The notes beneath the pieces were generated by a model that did no database searches, was not told the DNA's origin, and saw only the letters and a program-made list of their open reading frames with translations. A stretch of 32,014 nucleotides of DNA from Hofstenia miamia (Eukaryota > Xenacoelomorpha > Acoela > Hofsteniidae). The position numbers and the translations under genes were made by a program. How positions within the stretch are numbered: position 1 is the first letter of the stretch; every line of letters starts with the position of its first letter. Shown here piece by piece: positions 21,163 to 31,548 of the stretch. Where the stretch lies: positions 304,108 to 336,121 of the forward strand of contig CABFPE010000183.1 in NCBI GenBank assembly GCA_900660155.1. The letters run 5' to 3'.

Positions 21163-22216
21163 TTGGTGTTGTGGCTTCTCTTCCTTACAAAATAGCTGGC
21201 CAATCATTATCAGTTGGTCTATCTGCCTTTATATTATGATACACAGTATTAACTTTGTTAAGAATATTTACAGATTGCAAATAGGCAAAAAATGTCAGTA
21301 ATGTTATTGGGAGCACATTTATCTGCAACAAGTTTTTATGGTTTTGCTTGTAACAAAACATTGATAGTGAGATGCTTACCAACCATGATTCAGTGGTAAG
21401 GGCATATTCTGTGTAAAAACAAATCAATATGAATTAAACAGCTGTTCAATTACAAAATTCATTTAAAATTAAAACACTAAAATTTTGAGTCTTTAGAATG
21501 AAAAAGTTATCCAAACTTAATTCCAATTTGTAAAGTTCAGAACCACAGTATTCAGTATTATTTAAATCAGTAAGACCAACAGCTAATCAAATCTTGTTAA
21601 CCTTAGCTAAATGATGTGTGAGAGATAGCTTATCCATATGTTTAGTATCATAAAGTTCTTCTGGGTTGATAAAGTATATAATTAGAATGTTTTCTAGATT
21701 TGGGGTTGTAAAGCCAAATTGTCCTTATGCATAATCAGTTTATGTAAGTTAGTAAAATTAAATTCATTATCAAAGCAAGTATGTACTATGCTAAAAAATT
21801 AGAGGAATTGAGATCTTCATTCATTGAGTGTGGGTAGTAGATAAGAGTATTAATGGCAGAATGTTTCTCAGCATTGATTAAAAACAGATTGTTGACAAAC
21901 TAACAGAGTGCTATGGAGCATCCAATTGTTTGTTGATCTCTGATTTAGTTTCTAAGGAGATGTGAGACTTGACCACATTGTAGAGTCACTTGGGGAACCC
22001 ATTTTAATTTTTAATTAAATTATTTCACACTCTAATCAATTGGTGCTAATTTTGCATTCTATTTTATTAATTTGTCTATTTTTGAGTGTAGTTTTACAAT
22101 AAAATTAATTGTTGTCCCCTCAAATTATAGAAACATGTGATTGCTCACTTAATATGCAAGGGAATTCATGTGACAACTTTGTAAACAGATTACTAGTAAT
22201 TATTTACTGATTTTTG

Positions 22217-22224
22217 TATAAAAA
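22217..22224 (+). promoter_or_regulatory. TATA box of C1 LTR
   Basis: TATAAAAA in a non-coding stretch, followed 34 bp later by AATAAA, so R would be short. The matching place in the 7.8 kb copy has degenerated. Confidence 0.5.
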
Positions 22225-22250
22225 GTAGGGAAGACATTGTAGCTGAGCCC

Positions 22251-22256
22251 AATAAA
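22251..22256 (+). promoter_or_regulatory. Polyadenylation signal of C1 LTR
   Basis: AATAAA (in GCCCAATAAAAG) about 100 bp before the LTR end. Confidence 0.45.
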
Positions 22257-22356
22257 AGTTTCATCTCACTTGGACATCATTACTTTTTTCTTTCTTATTA
22301 AATTACTAACCATTTTAGGTGTTATGGATCACATAATAATAATTTTGTGTAAGATC

Positions 22357-22373
22357 TGGCAATAATTTAGGAG
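22357..22373 (+). other. Putative primer-binding site of copy C1
   Basis: TGGCAATAATTTAGGAG directly follows the LTR-like end and matches TGGTGACAATTTGGGAG at 8009. It differs from the copy A PBS beyond TGG, so a different primer tRNA is implied. Confidence 0.45.
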
Positions 22374-23001
22374 TTACTCTGCTGTGCCTAAGGTGATAAC
22401 TAGCCCTTTGACAGTTGGCAGCCCATATTGTGGTCACTTTAAGGCTAAGTATATGTGTAGCAAATAACAACTTTCTATTTGATCATTTTCATACATGCAC
22501 TTAACATCACACTATGCAAATATAATATGCTGCTGGCAAATGAGAATGCATGGTAATTACAAGCCATTATTATATTTATTTTCATGAGCTGAGATAACAA
22601 GAACTATGAACTAAATGGTTTATTTGACCCTGATGTGATACAGAACTGTTCTTGTTGTTTTACTGTATTTGGTTTTGTTTTTCCTTTTGGTGTGAGTCAG
22701 CTGGGATGGATTTCCCCTGACCACAAATCTATTTCACTGCCAACTAATGCATAATGCTACCTCTTACGTTATTTTCACTTTGCAATTCTGTGATATGAAG
22801 CTGTTACTAAACCCTGGTTGTTTTTACTTGTTCTTGGTTGTTACATTGTTGTTGTTGTCTTGTTGTTCAAGTAATTGGAATGATTACAGTACCCTACACT
22901 TTGCTGCTTACTGTCAGCTGTTATTTGTTTCTCCTAATCAGTTGGATGTTTTCTCCCAAGTTGTTGGAATTGTTTTTCTGAATTCTTCTTACTTTTTCTG
23001 A
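22374..23001 (+). other. C1 leader between PBS and gag
   Basis: Non-coding; its first ~260 bp align with 8,026-8,285. A TGA lies directly before the gag ATG at 23002. An 84-codon open stretch (22747-23001) is hydrophobic and has no match in copy A or B, so it is not called as a gene. Confidence 0.5.
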
Positions 23002-24330
23002 ATGGATTTTAGTATTTTGTCTCATAATGGGACTCCCACTCAGGGTTTCCCCAGTGTGAGCACTAGCAGCCTGAACATTGCTCTGCACAACACTGGATTT
23101 AATTCACTTATTTCTCCTTTACTTTTGATACCTATCCTATTTACACACAGACACCACTGTCTCCAGAGACTCAACACACTGAAATTGAGGGGCTTTGAAC
23201 TTGCCAAACAAACCAGTCAACATCTTGCTTGTGAGCAATGCTTAGATTCACTTCAAGCTGAGATGAAAGAACAAACCTGTGACACTCAGTTGAGAGAGAG
23301 ACATTTAATTGATTCAATCAATGCTTTGGAAATTCAACTCCAAACCCTGTTGACACCTCCACCTACATCCCTGCTAAGGCAGAGTAGCCCACCTCACTTT
23401 TCACCCTCTCAATCTGGACTTTCTGAGTATGTAACTCACAGTGTTTTACAAGACATTTTGGACAATTTTTCTGAACACCTTTCTGAAAAAATTTCTGAAA
23501 TGATTTCTGCTCACCTTCTGGGCAGCCCTATTGTTGCTGCCTCTACACCATTGACACCTCAATTTGTTATCTCTGTCACTTCATTTACAACTGGAGAGCC
23601 AACTTTTACACAGTCAGCTTTGACTCAAGTTTCTACATTAACCACAGTTGCAGCTCCAGTGCTGAGTGCAACTGTTTCACCTCCTGCACCTATAAACACT
23701 TGTGTTACCCCCACTGTCATAACTCCAATTACTCCCTCACAGTAAACTGATCTCTCAACATCTGCTATGAAGAGTGGACCATGGTTTAACAAGTTGATTC
23801 TGCCTACAACTGCTATTGGGAATGAAACCATTAATTTATTTAATTGCCACTCTGTTCTTCCCAAGTTCACTGGAAAGATTGATGAGATCTCACAGTCATT
23901 TGAAGAATGGCTCTTTCTATTTGAACTAACTATGAAGCTTATAAAGCTACCCAAGATGCTGCAGTTACTCAGTTTCCTACTTATTTACAAGGTCTCACAT
24001 ACAATCAATATATGATGCTAGACCACAACATAAAAACCAACTATCATCTTCTCATCAGATATTTCAAGGACCACTGTAAGGCACCTCACATTAAGCACCA
24101 ATACAAGATGCTGTTATGTGATCTCTCATTTAAAACTGGAAATGACATCCACATGTACATCAGGCAAGTAGAAAGACTGTTCTGTTTGAGCAAGCTAATG
24201 CCAGAGAACTCAAGGCATGATCTGCCATGATTCATTTGGTTGCCAATGGTGACAGTTTCATCCTTGATGAACTGGAAATTGAAGAGCATCCTCCAGATTC
24301 ATCTATCAGCTCTGGTGATCCTTTAAACTA
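23002..24330 (+). pseudogene. Copy C1 gag
   Basis: ATG at 23002 follows an in-frame TGA, so the start is well placed. One frame runs to 24015 (about 337 codons) with a single TAA at 23743. Residues 60-115 are heptad-like (LNTLKLRGFELAKQ, LRERHLIDSINALEIQLQTLL), residues 115-245 are Pro/Ser/Thr-rich, and the capsid part begins near 23,830 (LPKFTGKIDEISQSFEEWLF). After a frameshift capsid continues in 24012-24230 (YHLLIRYFKDHCK, DIHMYIRQVERLF). The rest of capsid and the zinc knuckle are absent: sequence passes to an acidic spacer (DELEIEEHPPDSS) near 24,265. Confidence 0.75.
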
Positions 24331-24380
24331 GCTGGAGCACTGCCTCCTAGAAACCATGCACACAATGTCCTGGTAATCAC

Positions 24381-24734
24381 TTTGCTGTTCTGTACTAACA
24401 TTATCCCTGTGCATATAAATGGATCTTTAATTAATGTCACTATTGACACCAGGGACTCTGCCTCCATCATAAGTGACACTTGTGGCTCCAAGCTGTGTTT
24501 TTCATGTAATGATTTACTTCCATCCACCATTTGCCTGTTGGACGTGTACTGAACCTGGAACTACATATTCAGCAGGAGCTGTTTGTTTTTGATTTAATTG
24601 TTATCAATACCTGTAATCAGCCACTTCTTGGGAATGATTTTCTTGAGCAGAATTCATGTATCATTAATTATGGAAACAATACAATTTCTATCCATGAAAG
24701 CAAATGCCAGCAGGAACACACCACTGTTCCATAA
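24381..24734 (+). pseudogene. Copy C1 retropepsin, active site altered
   Basis: VTIDTRDSASIISD near 24,436-24,477 aligns with ATIDTGAATSIITD of copy A, but the Gly of DTG is Arg. After a frameshift near 24,530, a 67-codon piece carries the C-terminal half with LLGNDFLEQNSCIINY, as expected. It would not be active. It is followed by NNSAYTGDVMV, typical of the spacer before RT. Confidence 0.75.
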
Positions 24735-24949
24735 CTGGATATTTTGTTAAGTTTTTCTGAGAAGGTTATTGTTGACCCTCATCATTGGTGACATATCCCT
24801 GTCATCAACAACTCTGCATACACTGGTGATGTTATGGTCTCTGGATTTAAGGGGAAGTGTTTCACTGGAATCAACTTCTCCCTGACCTGTGTCACATCTC
24901 CAAAGAAAGAATGCATGTTACTATCCTAAGCAGTTCTAGTTCATTGGTC

Positions 24950-25160
24950 AAGATAGACCTTGTCAAGAGTGTTAAGAAGTTTCACTTTTTTTATCCTGGG
25001 CTGCAAGTTTACTGTGCACACCAATAACTCCACACTAGCATGGCTGAAGAAGTTCTCTAGGGACAAATCAAACATCATCACCTGGTGGATTGAGTACCTG
25101 ATTGCCTTCTCATTTACCATCAAGCATTGTCTGGGGAGACTACACCTTAACGTGGACTAA
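24950..25160 (+). pseudogene. Copy C1 RNase H, C-terminal fragment
   Basis: GCKFTVHTNNSTLAWL, then ITWWIEYLIAFSFTIKH and GRLHLNVD match the end of Gypsy-type RNase H. The conserved catalytic Asp of the TD(N/S/H) motif is Asn here. Everything between the protease spacer (about 24,930) and this point is missing, so the RT core is deleted in C1. Confidence 0.75.
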
Positions 25161-25164
25161 TGGA

Positions 25165-26785
25165 CCACACTCCCCAGTTTTTTAGATTTATTCCAACAAG
25201 TGAGTATGAACAGCTTCCTGACATAAATGCTGATAGACATGGGAAAGCTATCCTCCTCATCCTTGTTAAGGAGGAAATCTCTGAAGAGGAAATCATAGCA
25301 CATTAGCAACATCACACATTTTTTTCAGAAATCATAGCCAAGTTGAAAGACACATACTGTATTTTGAGTCCTGTTGCCAGTCACTACTTCAAACATTACA
25401 ACTGGAAGCTGAATAATACCAGATTACTTTACACTCAAAGTCAAAAGAACCAGTTGGCAGTCCCCAAATATTTACAGTGAGACTTAATTCAGAAGATCCA
25501 TGAATGTGGCCATTTAGGCATCATCCAGACTGAGAGAACTTTTAATGCATGATACATGAATATCAGCATCTGCACTGCTGTTCAAGATGTCATTGATAAG
25601 TGTGAAACCTGCCTTCTCCAAGGAACAGGACACTTCCCTGAGCAATGAGCCAAATTGCACAGTCAAGCTGCTGAAAGAATAAACAAAGTGGTGCACATGA
25701 ATCTGGAAAAACTTTCACATGATGACAAGGATTTCCAATGCCTTCTCATCTTAATTGACCTTTTTCAAAATATGTATAGACTCATTCTGCTTGATAGCAC
25801 CACTGCCAAAGTGATCATTGAAAAGGTAGTCAAGGAATGCATCTTCAAGTTCAGGGCTATGGAGCAGTTGGTGTCTGACTGTGGCCCACAGTTTGAGAAT
25901 AGCTTGATGGAAACTCTTATGAGAGAGTTAGAGGTTGTACACAACTTCACTACTGCTTACTACCCACAGTAGAACATTGTTGTCAAAAGGTTAAATCATA
26001 CTGGTATTAAATTGATTAGAGTTGCCCCACTCAGGCTGCTGGCTGTAATTGGAAGTGAGTGATAGAGGCTGTAGAATTCTTCTACAGCACTGCTGTTCAT
26101 TCTACCACAAAGTCAGCCCATTTAGAGCCATGTTTGGCCATGAGGCAAGCACACCACTCTCAATCATGTTTCCAGACTACAACAAGCCAACTCTAGAAAA
26201 CTTTGTAAATCAAATGTTACATGAATTCCAAGAGGTACGCCTTACCATCTGTAGGAACACCAATCAATCAGTCATTCACCAAAAAAGGAATTTTAATAGG
26301 AAACTATATGGTGAGCCACATAAACAAGGAGACAAAGTCTTTGCTTATTTTCCTTGTTAAGTCACCAACATCAATCAGGTGTGGAAACTCACCACAAATT
26401 GGCAAGGTCTGTTTGTCATTACAAAGGTGCTAGATCACCACTGGTATTTATTAAGTAATGGAAAGGTCACCCATTTTCAGCAACTTTAATGTAGTGATAA
26501 GGATATTAATAATGCAGTCATTGATGCTAATAGCAGGTTTTACCTTGTTGATGATGGGCTTAACAAAATTGAATTTTATAATAACCTCACCAAATGTGAG
26601 GAAGATGACCTCACTCAGGTTGATTATGATAGTAACCTTGGTAGTAGTAGCAACACTATAGCTACTTGTGTTTTGCCTAAATGTAAAGTGAGAGAGCAAC
26701 AATATCTAGATCAGTTAAATACCCAGGATTGGGAATTAAATCTCATTTCTTTGTTTAGCAACCATGATGAAATGATCAGAGAATA
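25165..26785 (+). pseudogene. Copy C1 integrase, catalytic residues lost
   Basis: The linker (YEQLPDINAD, HYFKHYNWKLN) leads to a zinc finger HECGHLGI with CETC downstream. In the core the first catalytic Asp is Asn (VHMNLEKL), the second is kept (VSDCGPQF), and the Glu position reads Lys (VVKRL after YYPQ). Open pieces are 25655-25972 and 26049-26360, with a TGA at 25550-25552 at the same place as in copy B. The C-terminal domain has WQGLFVITKVL in place of GPY and a tail ending near 26,785. Confidence 0.82.
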
Positions 26786-26862
26786 AACCACCCACCAGAC
26801 ACTGTGTGAGACAACAACTAAATCCCTTAGATGAGATAAGCTGAACCACATCCCAAAAATGA

Positions 26863-29800
26863 ATGAGTGATGGCACTTCTTGTAAACAAGAATGTCAAGC
26901 AGAGGACTCATGTAGCAGGACTCACAACTACTTGGGGAGACAACTATCCCCTCAGGAGCAAGATTCCCATGACTACACATGGAGACAACTATCAGTGTGG
27001 GAGCAGACCTCAGATGACTATGCGCAGAGACAACCCTCTGTGTGGGAACCTGAGGAGATTCCTAGAGTGCCCTTTGCTAGTGTAATCAATCTAACCCCAT
27101 CCTGAAATGACTTGAAAGCCCCTTCTTGTCCCAGACCCTCCTCTCATGATTCAGCCAGTGTTCAGTACAGGAAAATGGAGGAATGAAAGCACAAAACCTC
27201 CAAGGTCAGGGACAAATTCTTGCATCCATTCTTCATCACCACACAAAAAGCTGTCTGCTTTGTCCATGATAATCTGTCAGACAAAACCAAAAATAAGTTA
27301 CAATGGACATTTGACTCAAAAACATTAACTTGTTCAGTGGATGTGATTCCATTCATTATCAATGCAGAAATGAGGCCTTGCATTAACACCATAATCTGCT
27401 ATGACTCCAAAATTCAAGGTGGGCAACCTCAACCCTATTGGCATAGCATGGTGCACACCAGCTTCAACAAAGATTTCACTCTCTCACATCCTCAACAACA
27501 AAAAGCAAATCCAGAACATTGATTGTGTCAACATAGATTTTGACAACTTGCTCATGATCAATTTTTTCCAGGTCAATGAAGTCACTCAACAAAAAACATT
27601 AGAAGAGATAGAGATGGCCTACTGACTCATGAAGATTGGAAATATCTGCCTCATAGTGTTCCTCAAGGAGCAGAGAGCTTGCATTTCAGAATGGAGAATT
27701 TTACTATCTTATATCATAGCTCCTATTGTCCCGCCTGTATGTATAATACCAAAATCATTTCTACCATGAAACTCATATACATGGATCTACTATTGTGTAA
27801 GAAGATACCCACTCACTCTCTTGCTGTTGATACCCAGCTACTGATCAATGCTGTCATCCATGTGCAGACCTTGGAGTCAATTAATACAGGTCTTAATGGC
27901 CTTGTTTTTGTCACTGACCTTTGTGTCAGTTTTGCATTCTCTCAGAGTTCAGCCACACTTAAAGAAATTGAAGATGTGTGGACAACCTTAAAAGCTGATA
28001 AAAACCTAGAGAGTGAGCTACCTAAGATTAAGATAGGCAGCCTGAGTTCCCAGTATTCTTGATCCATAGAAAAGCTACTCATGGAGCTTCAACTCTCCTA
28101 CACAATGCAAGACCAGCAGAACTTTGCTGAGAAATTGTCTCTGAGAAATTTCCACCAGTATGCAATCACATGGAGCTATTTGGATACTCTGCTACCTTCC
28201 TCACCCACAATCTGTAGATTCAGCTGCCTCTTGACAAAGCAGCCCACAAATGATTGGCAAAGCATTGCACTCACAAGATCACCATCTGCCCAGCCACCTG
28301 GAAAGTAAAAAATTGGCTGTTGCATTCATGCTCATTACCTGTCTCCCCTGGAAAATCCAAGAAAGCAATGGAGCATTTTGAGATATTCTATGCTTGCCTT
28401 ATCAGCTCAAGTAATCCACTTGGGTGCCTGCCACCACAGATGATAGTCAACTGCTTAGGGATTGCCTTCTCCAACTTGAACATCTTCTGTCTATCAACTA
28501 TGAATATGCGCCACCTTGCACCAAACATTTAATTTGCTGTGAGTCTGGTTCAACCACACAGTTTCTAGAGCTAGTGGAACATTACAGGATACCAACCAAG
28601 ACAGAGGTCCTCTTTAACATGGAACACATGAATCACCCTGAATGTGGTTATAGTAAGCTTATTGAGATTTGATGACATGCAAGTAAAGCTGGTGAAATTA
28701 TCCCCATCATGGTCCTCAAGCAAATGATGAGGTCACCCAAGCAATTCTACTGGGAAGAAGAGCTACTTGCATCCTCTGCCATTGAGCTATCTCTGTCAAC
28801 AAGGGCACTCATCAAAGCCATTAACTTGGAGCAATTCTCAGAAGCTGCCACTTCACAAAAACCAACACCCACTTGGTTGATTTCAGAGAATGAACACATC
28901 TTAATCATAGAGCAACACCCAGACAAATTTGCAGAAAAGCCCATTATCACCAAATGAGTTATTGAGTGAAATCATGATAACAACATCCTGGGATTAATGA
29001 AGTGGTGCTTAACAGAGATGTTTACAAAGGCAGAGCTGGTGCTTTTACAATCACCTGGGCAACAACTAGCCCTGGACATGGAATGCACCATGTCTCAACT
29101 TCATATCAATGCTGCACAAGTTGCTAAGCTGCAGAGCCATAGATTACATGGAACCTTCTTGGATTCCATCTGGGAAGCCAAAATCAACTACCCAGTTATA
29201 ATTGGGACTGCCACTCTATGTCAGAAGGTGACATTCACCCACTTTGAGTCCAATGCAAATAAACACAACCTGCTATGTATCCTGCCACCCTGCTTGATGA
29301 GGCCACTGATCCTGCTGACATGGAGAGTTTGAAAGGGGCATAAAAAGGTATTTGCCCATCTCACAGAGAAAATCAACTATGTGTCCACCACTACAGAAAT
29401 TGCCAAGGCAATGCAAACTAAGGAGTACAAGGACACTCACAACACACTGCTGGAAGGAGGCAACCCTGAATGCATCTACATAGATGGTTGCCTCACAATA
29501 AAGGATATCTTCCAAAAGGGTCAGCTGATCTCCATGCAACTTGAGAAGATACATCAGAAGATCTTTACCTTGGACCCTTGTGTCCTCATTCTTTTTCAAG
29601 CCAGTGGCAATCTCATGTGGATAAACAACATAGAAACTGTTATGAGATATTATGATGTTATAAAAAGGATAGAGATCATAACTATGCTGAGAGCCAATGT
29701 AAATGATCCTCAAGAAATGACCTTCCAGCAGGTGAATGACTTTTGCTCCCTGTTGATGGATCATGCTACACAGATGGGCTCCCTAAGGGAGGTTTTCCTC

Positions 29801-30070
29801 CACTTCTAACCAGGCACACACATCAGTATTGAGGATGCCCACACATCCAACACAGACATGTTAATGATGCTTATGATTGCTCTCAAAGGCCACAGCCTGT
29901 ATGAACATTTCTTTGATACCTTCACTCAGAGTCTCAATGTATGACAAAGAAACTGTTCTATCAGCTCACGTCTCCCTGAATTTTAGTTCTTTCAGCTTTG
30001 CAATGAAACTGTCACTCAATGAGAGGCTCTCATGCAGGTTACCAGAAGACCATGCTATGTAGAACTCACT
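26863..30070 (+). pseudogene. Copy C1 ORF3 (unknown protein)
   Basis: Open pieces at 26863-27105, 27220-27522, 27679-28062, 28081-28308, 28424-28672, 28709-28957, 28997-29332 and 29381-29809 align in order with copy B ORF3. Anchors are FITTQKAVCF, YWHSMVHTSFNKDFTL, LESINTGLNG, WTTLKADKNLESELPKIKI, VKNWLLHSC, HPECGYSKLIE and GQQLALDMECTMSQL. It extends past the point where B is cut: a 142-codon open piece (29381-29809) and a further degraded stretch to about 30,070 carry the missing C terminus. Total length would be about 950-1,000 residues. No membrane segment or known domain is seen. Confidence 0.65.
26937..27058 (+). repeat. 45 bp (15-codon) tandem repeat in C1 ORF3
   Basis: Units start with GAGACAAC at 26937, 26982 and 27027, the last incomplete. 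In the open frame they read as RQLSPQEQDSHDYTW-like units. The period is a multiple of three, so the frame is kept. Confidence 0.8.
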
Positions 30071-30084
30071 TCTTCCCTTGGGAG

Positions 30085-31548
30085 AAAACACCAACAGGCA
30101 CAACAATCCCAGAACTATTGGGTGCAGATTTACAGAATAATGGTAGATCTTGATCCATTCATTGTGATTGACCTCTACAAACAGACAAAAACAATTGAGC
30201 TGATGGCAGACATAGATGGCATAGAAAAGGCCAACATGCTATTTATAAAATGCAGCTTAACGCAATGACAAGAACACTTACAACAGATCCAGAAAATATG
30301 GAAAAATATGAAACTGCAACAGAAAGTGGAGGAGAGTTGGCCAGAAATAAAAATCAAGGCACCATCATGGAAGTTCCACAAATTGGTAGAACTGGCACTA
30401 ACAGAGGTGAACAAAGCCTATGAGCTAAGCACCAAAAAGGATTTCAAACAGCTAATATTTGAAGAGAAGAATATGCTGGAAATCTGCTTTAGAACAACAG
30501 CATGGATACTAGCAATATTTATGAATGGAAGATGCAGAGTTAAGACTCCCTATCTCACAGCACATCAGACACAAGCTAATGAAAGAAAAGAGATTTGAAA
30601 TAGTGTTAGCCCCAATCAATACACAAACAAAGAATTGGTTGCTAAAAGGCCACATTGAAAGGTTGGAGTCACCAAATAAAACAGAGAAACCAGTACAAAC
30701 AATGGAGAAGACACTCAGTCATATGATAATGAATGAGAGCCTGATGGGAAAGATGTTGATAGTAGATATGGCTAACAAAACGCAGATATGTCCAAGTGGA
30801 ATTACAATATTTGAGGAACCAATGAAAAAATATATGTGGGGAGCAACATCAGAAACATGGCTGAAGCAGATGGAAAATCAACAATGGATAACCACAAGGA
30901 AAATTATTAAATAAAAACTCATAAGCACAGAAGAAATAAGGAAAATAGCAGTACTAACAAACATGCAGAAAACCCTTGAAAAAGAAATGGAGAGATATGA
31001 ATAAGATAGCCCATGTTGCACATTTACAAAAATAATATGGAGTACAGAAATGATGAAAAAAGGAGGAATAATAGAACCAGTGGAAGTTTGTGAAATGGTC
31101 ACAAAAACACAGAGGGAGATGATGGAAGAGGAAGAATTGCTAACATCCTCACAGCTATTACTGTCTCCTAAAACACAACAAATGATCAATACAATAAACA
31201 TAGAGAAGTGGGGAGAAGTGAGCCTAGCAAGAACAATCTAGTGGATTGATACTGATTATGAATGGTTCCTAGTTGAAATAAAAGTAACTATGGAAACCAG
31301 AGAGATTAAAGAAAGAAATTTTCAAAATATTAGAGAACAACAAATGGTGGTGACAATGAAGCTAATGTTTACAGAAGCATTCATGAAAATGGAACTGGAA
31401 GAATTGTTAAAACCATACAATCAGTTGGCAGTAGACATTGAATGCATAACAGCAAGAATAGACATCAAAGAAGAAATATGATTAAAATTTAGCAGGCATT
31501 CTGGAATACCATCTTGGAAACAAAAATGGATTACCCCACAATAATAGT
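30085..31548 (+). mobile_element. Copy C2: ORF3 fragment of the A/B-like family
   Basis: It starts within ORF3 (YWVQIYRIMVDL matches YWVAYCRLMVDL of B at about 15,880) and aligns with B to about 17,290. Open pieces are 30308-30598, 30525-30914, 31050-31241 and 31290-31481, with anchors NTQTKNWLLKGHIERL, KYMWGATSETWLKQ and YNQLAVDIECITARID. It is clearly closer to B than the C1 ORF3 just upstream is, so the two ORF3 sequences come from different elements. Both ends are abrupt and no LTR is attached. Confidence 0.75.

Larger units (their letters stand above)
21163..22356 (+). repeat. C1-type LTR, right part
   Basis: The last 400 bp or so align with 7,570-8,008. It contains TATAAAAA at 22217-22224 and AATAAA at 22251-22256, then AAGATC followed by a TGG-type PBS. 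These are the usual LTR signals in the usual order. The region 21,163-21,950 shows no clear match and holds no gene. Confidence 0.6.
21163..30070 (+). mobile_element. Copy C1: diverged Ty3/Gypsy element, old and decayed
   Basis: Plus-strand order: LTR-like region with TATA and AATAAA, PBS, gag, protease, RNase H end, integrase, ORF3. The proteins align with copies A and B but the LTR and PBS do not. The RT core and the gag zinc knuckle are missing, and active-site residues of protease, RNase H and integrase are changed. CpG is nearly absent. The left LTR limit is uncertain because the solo LTR (20038-21162) interrupts or borders it; the 3' LTR is not seen, and C2 begins where C1 ends. Confidence 0.8.

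Noticed and set aside
22747..23001. 84-codon open frame before C1 gag
   Set aside because: It lies in the leader, ends at the TGA next to the gag ATG, is hydrophobic and Leu/Val-rich, and has no match in copy A or B.
2491..31548. Repeat-induced point mutation (fungal RIP) as the cause of decay
   Set aside because: CpG is lost while CpA and TpG stay common. Typical RIP would reduce CpA and raise TpA. Animal-style CpG deamination fits better.
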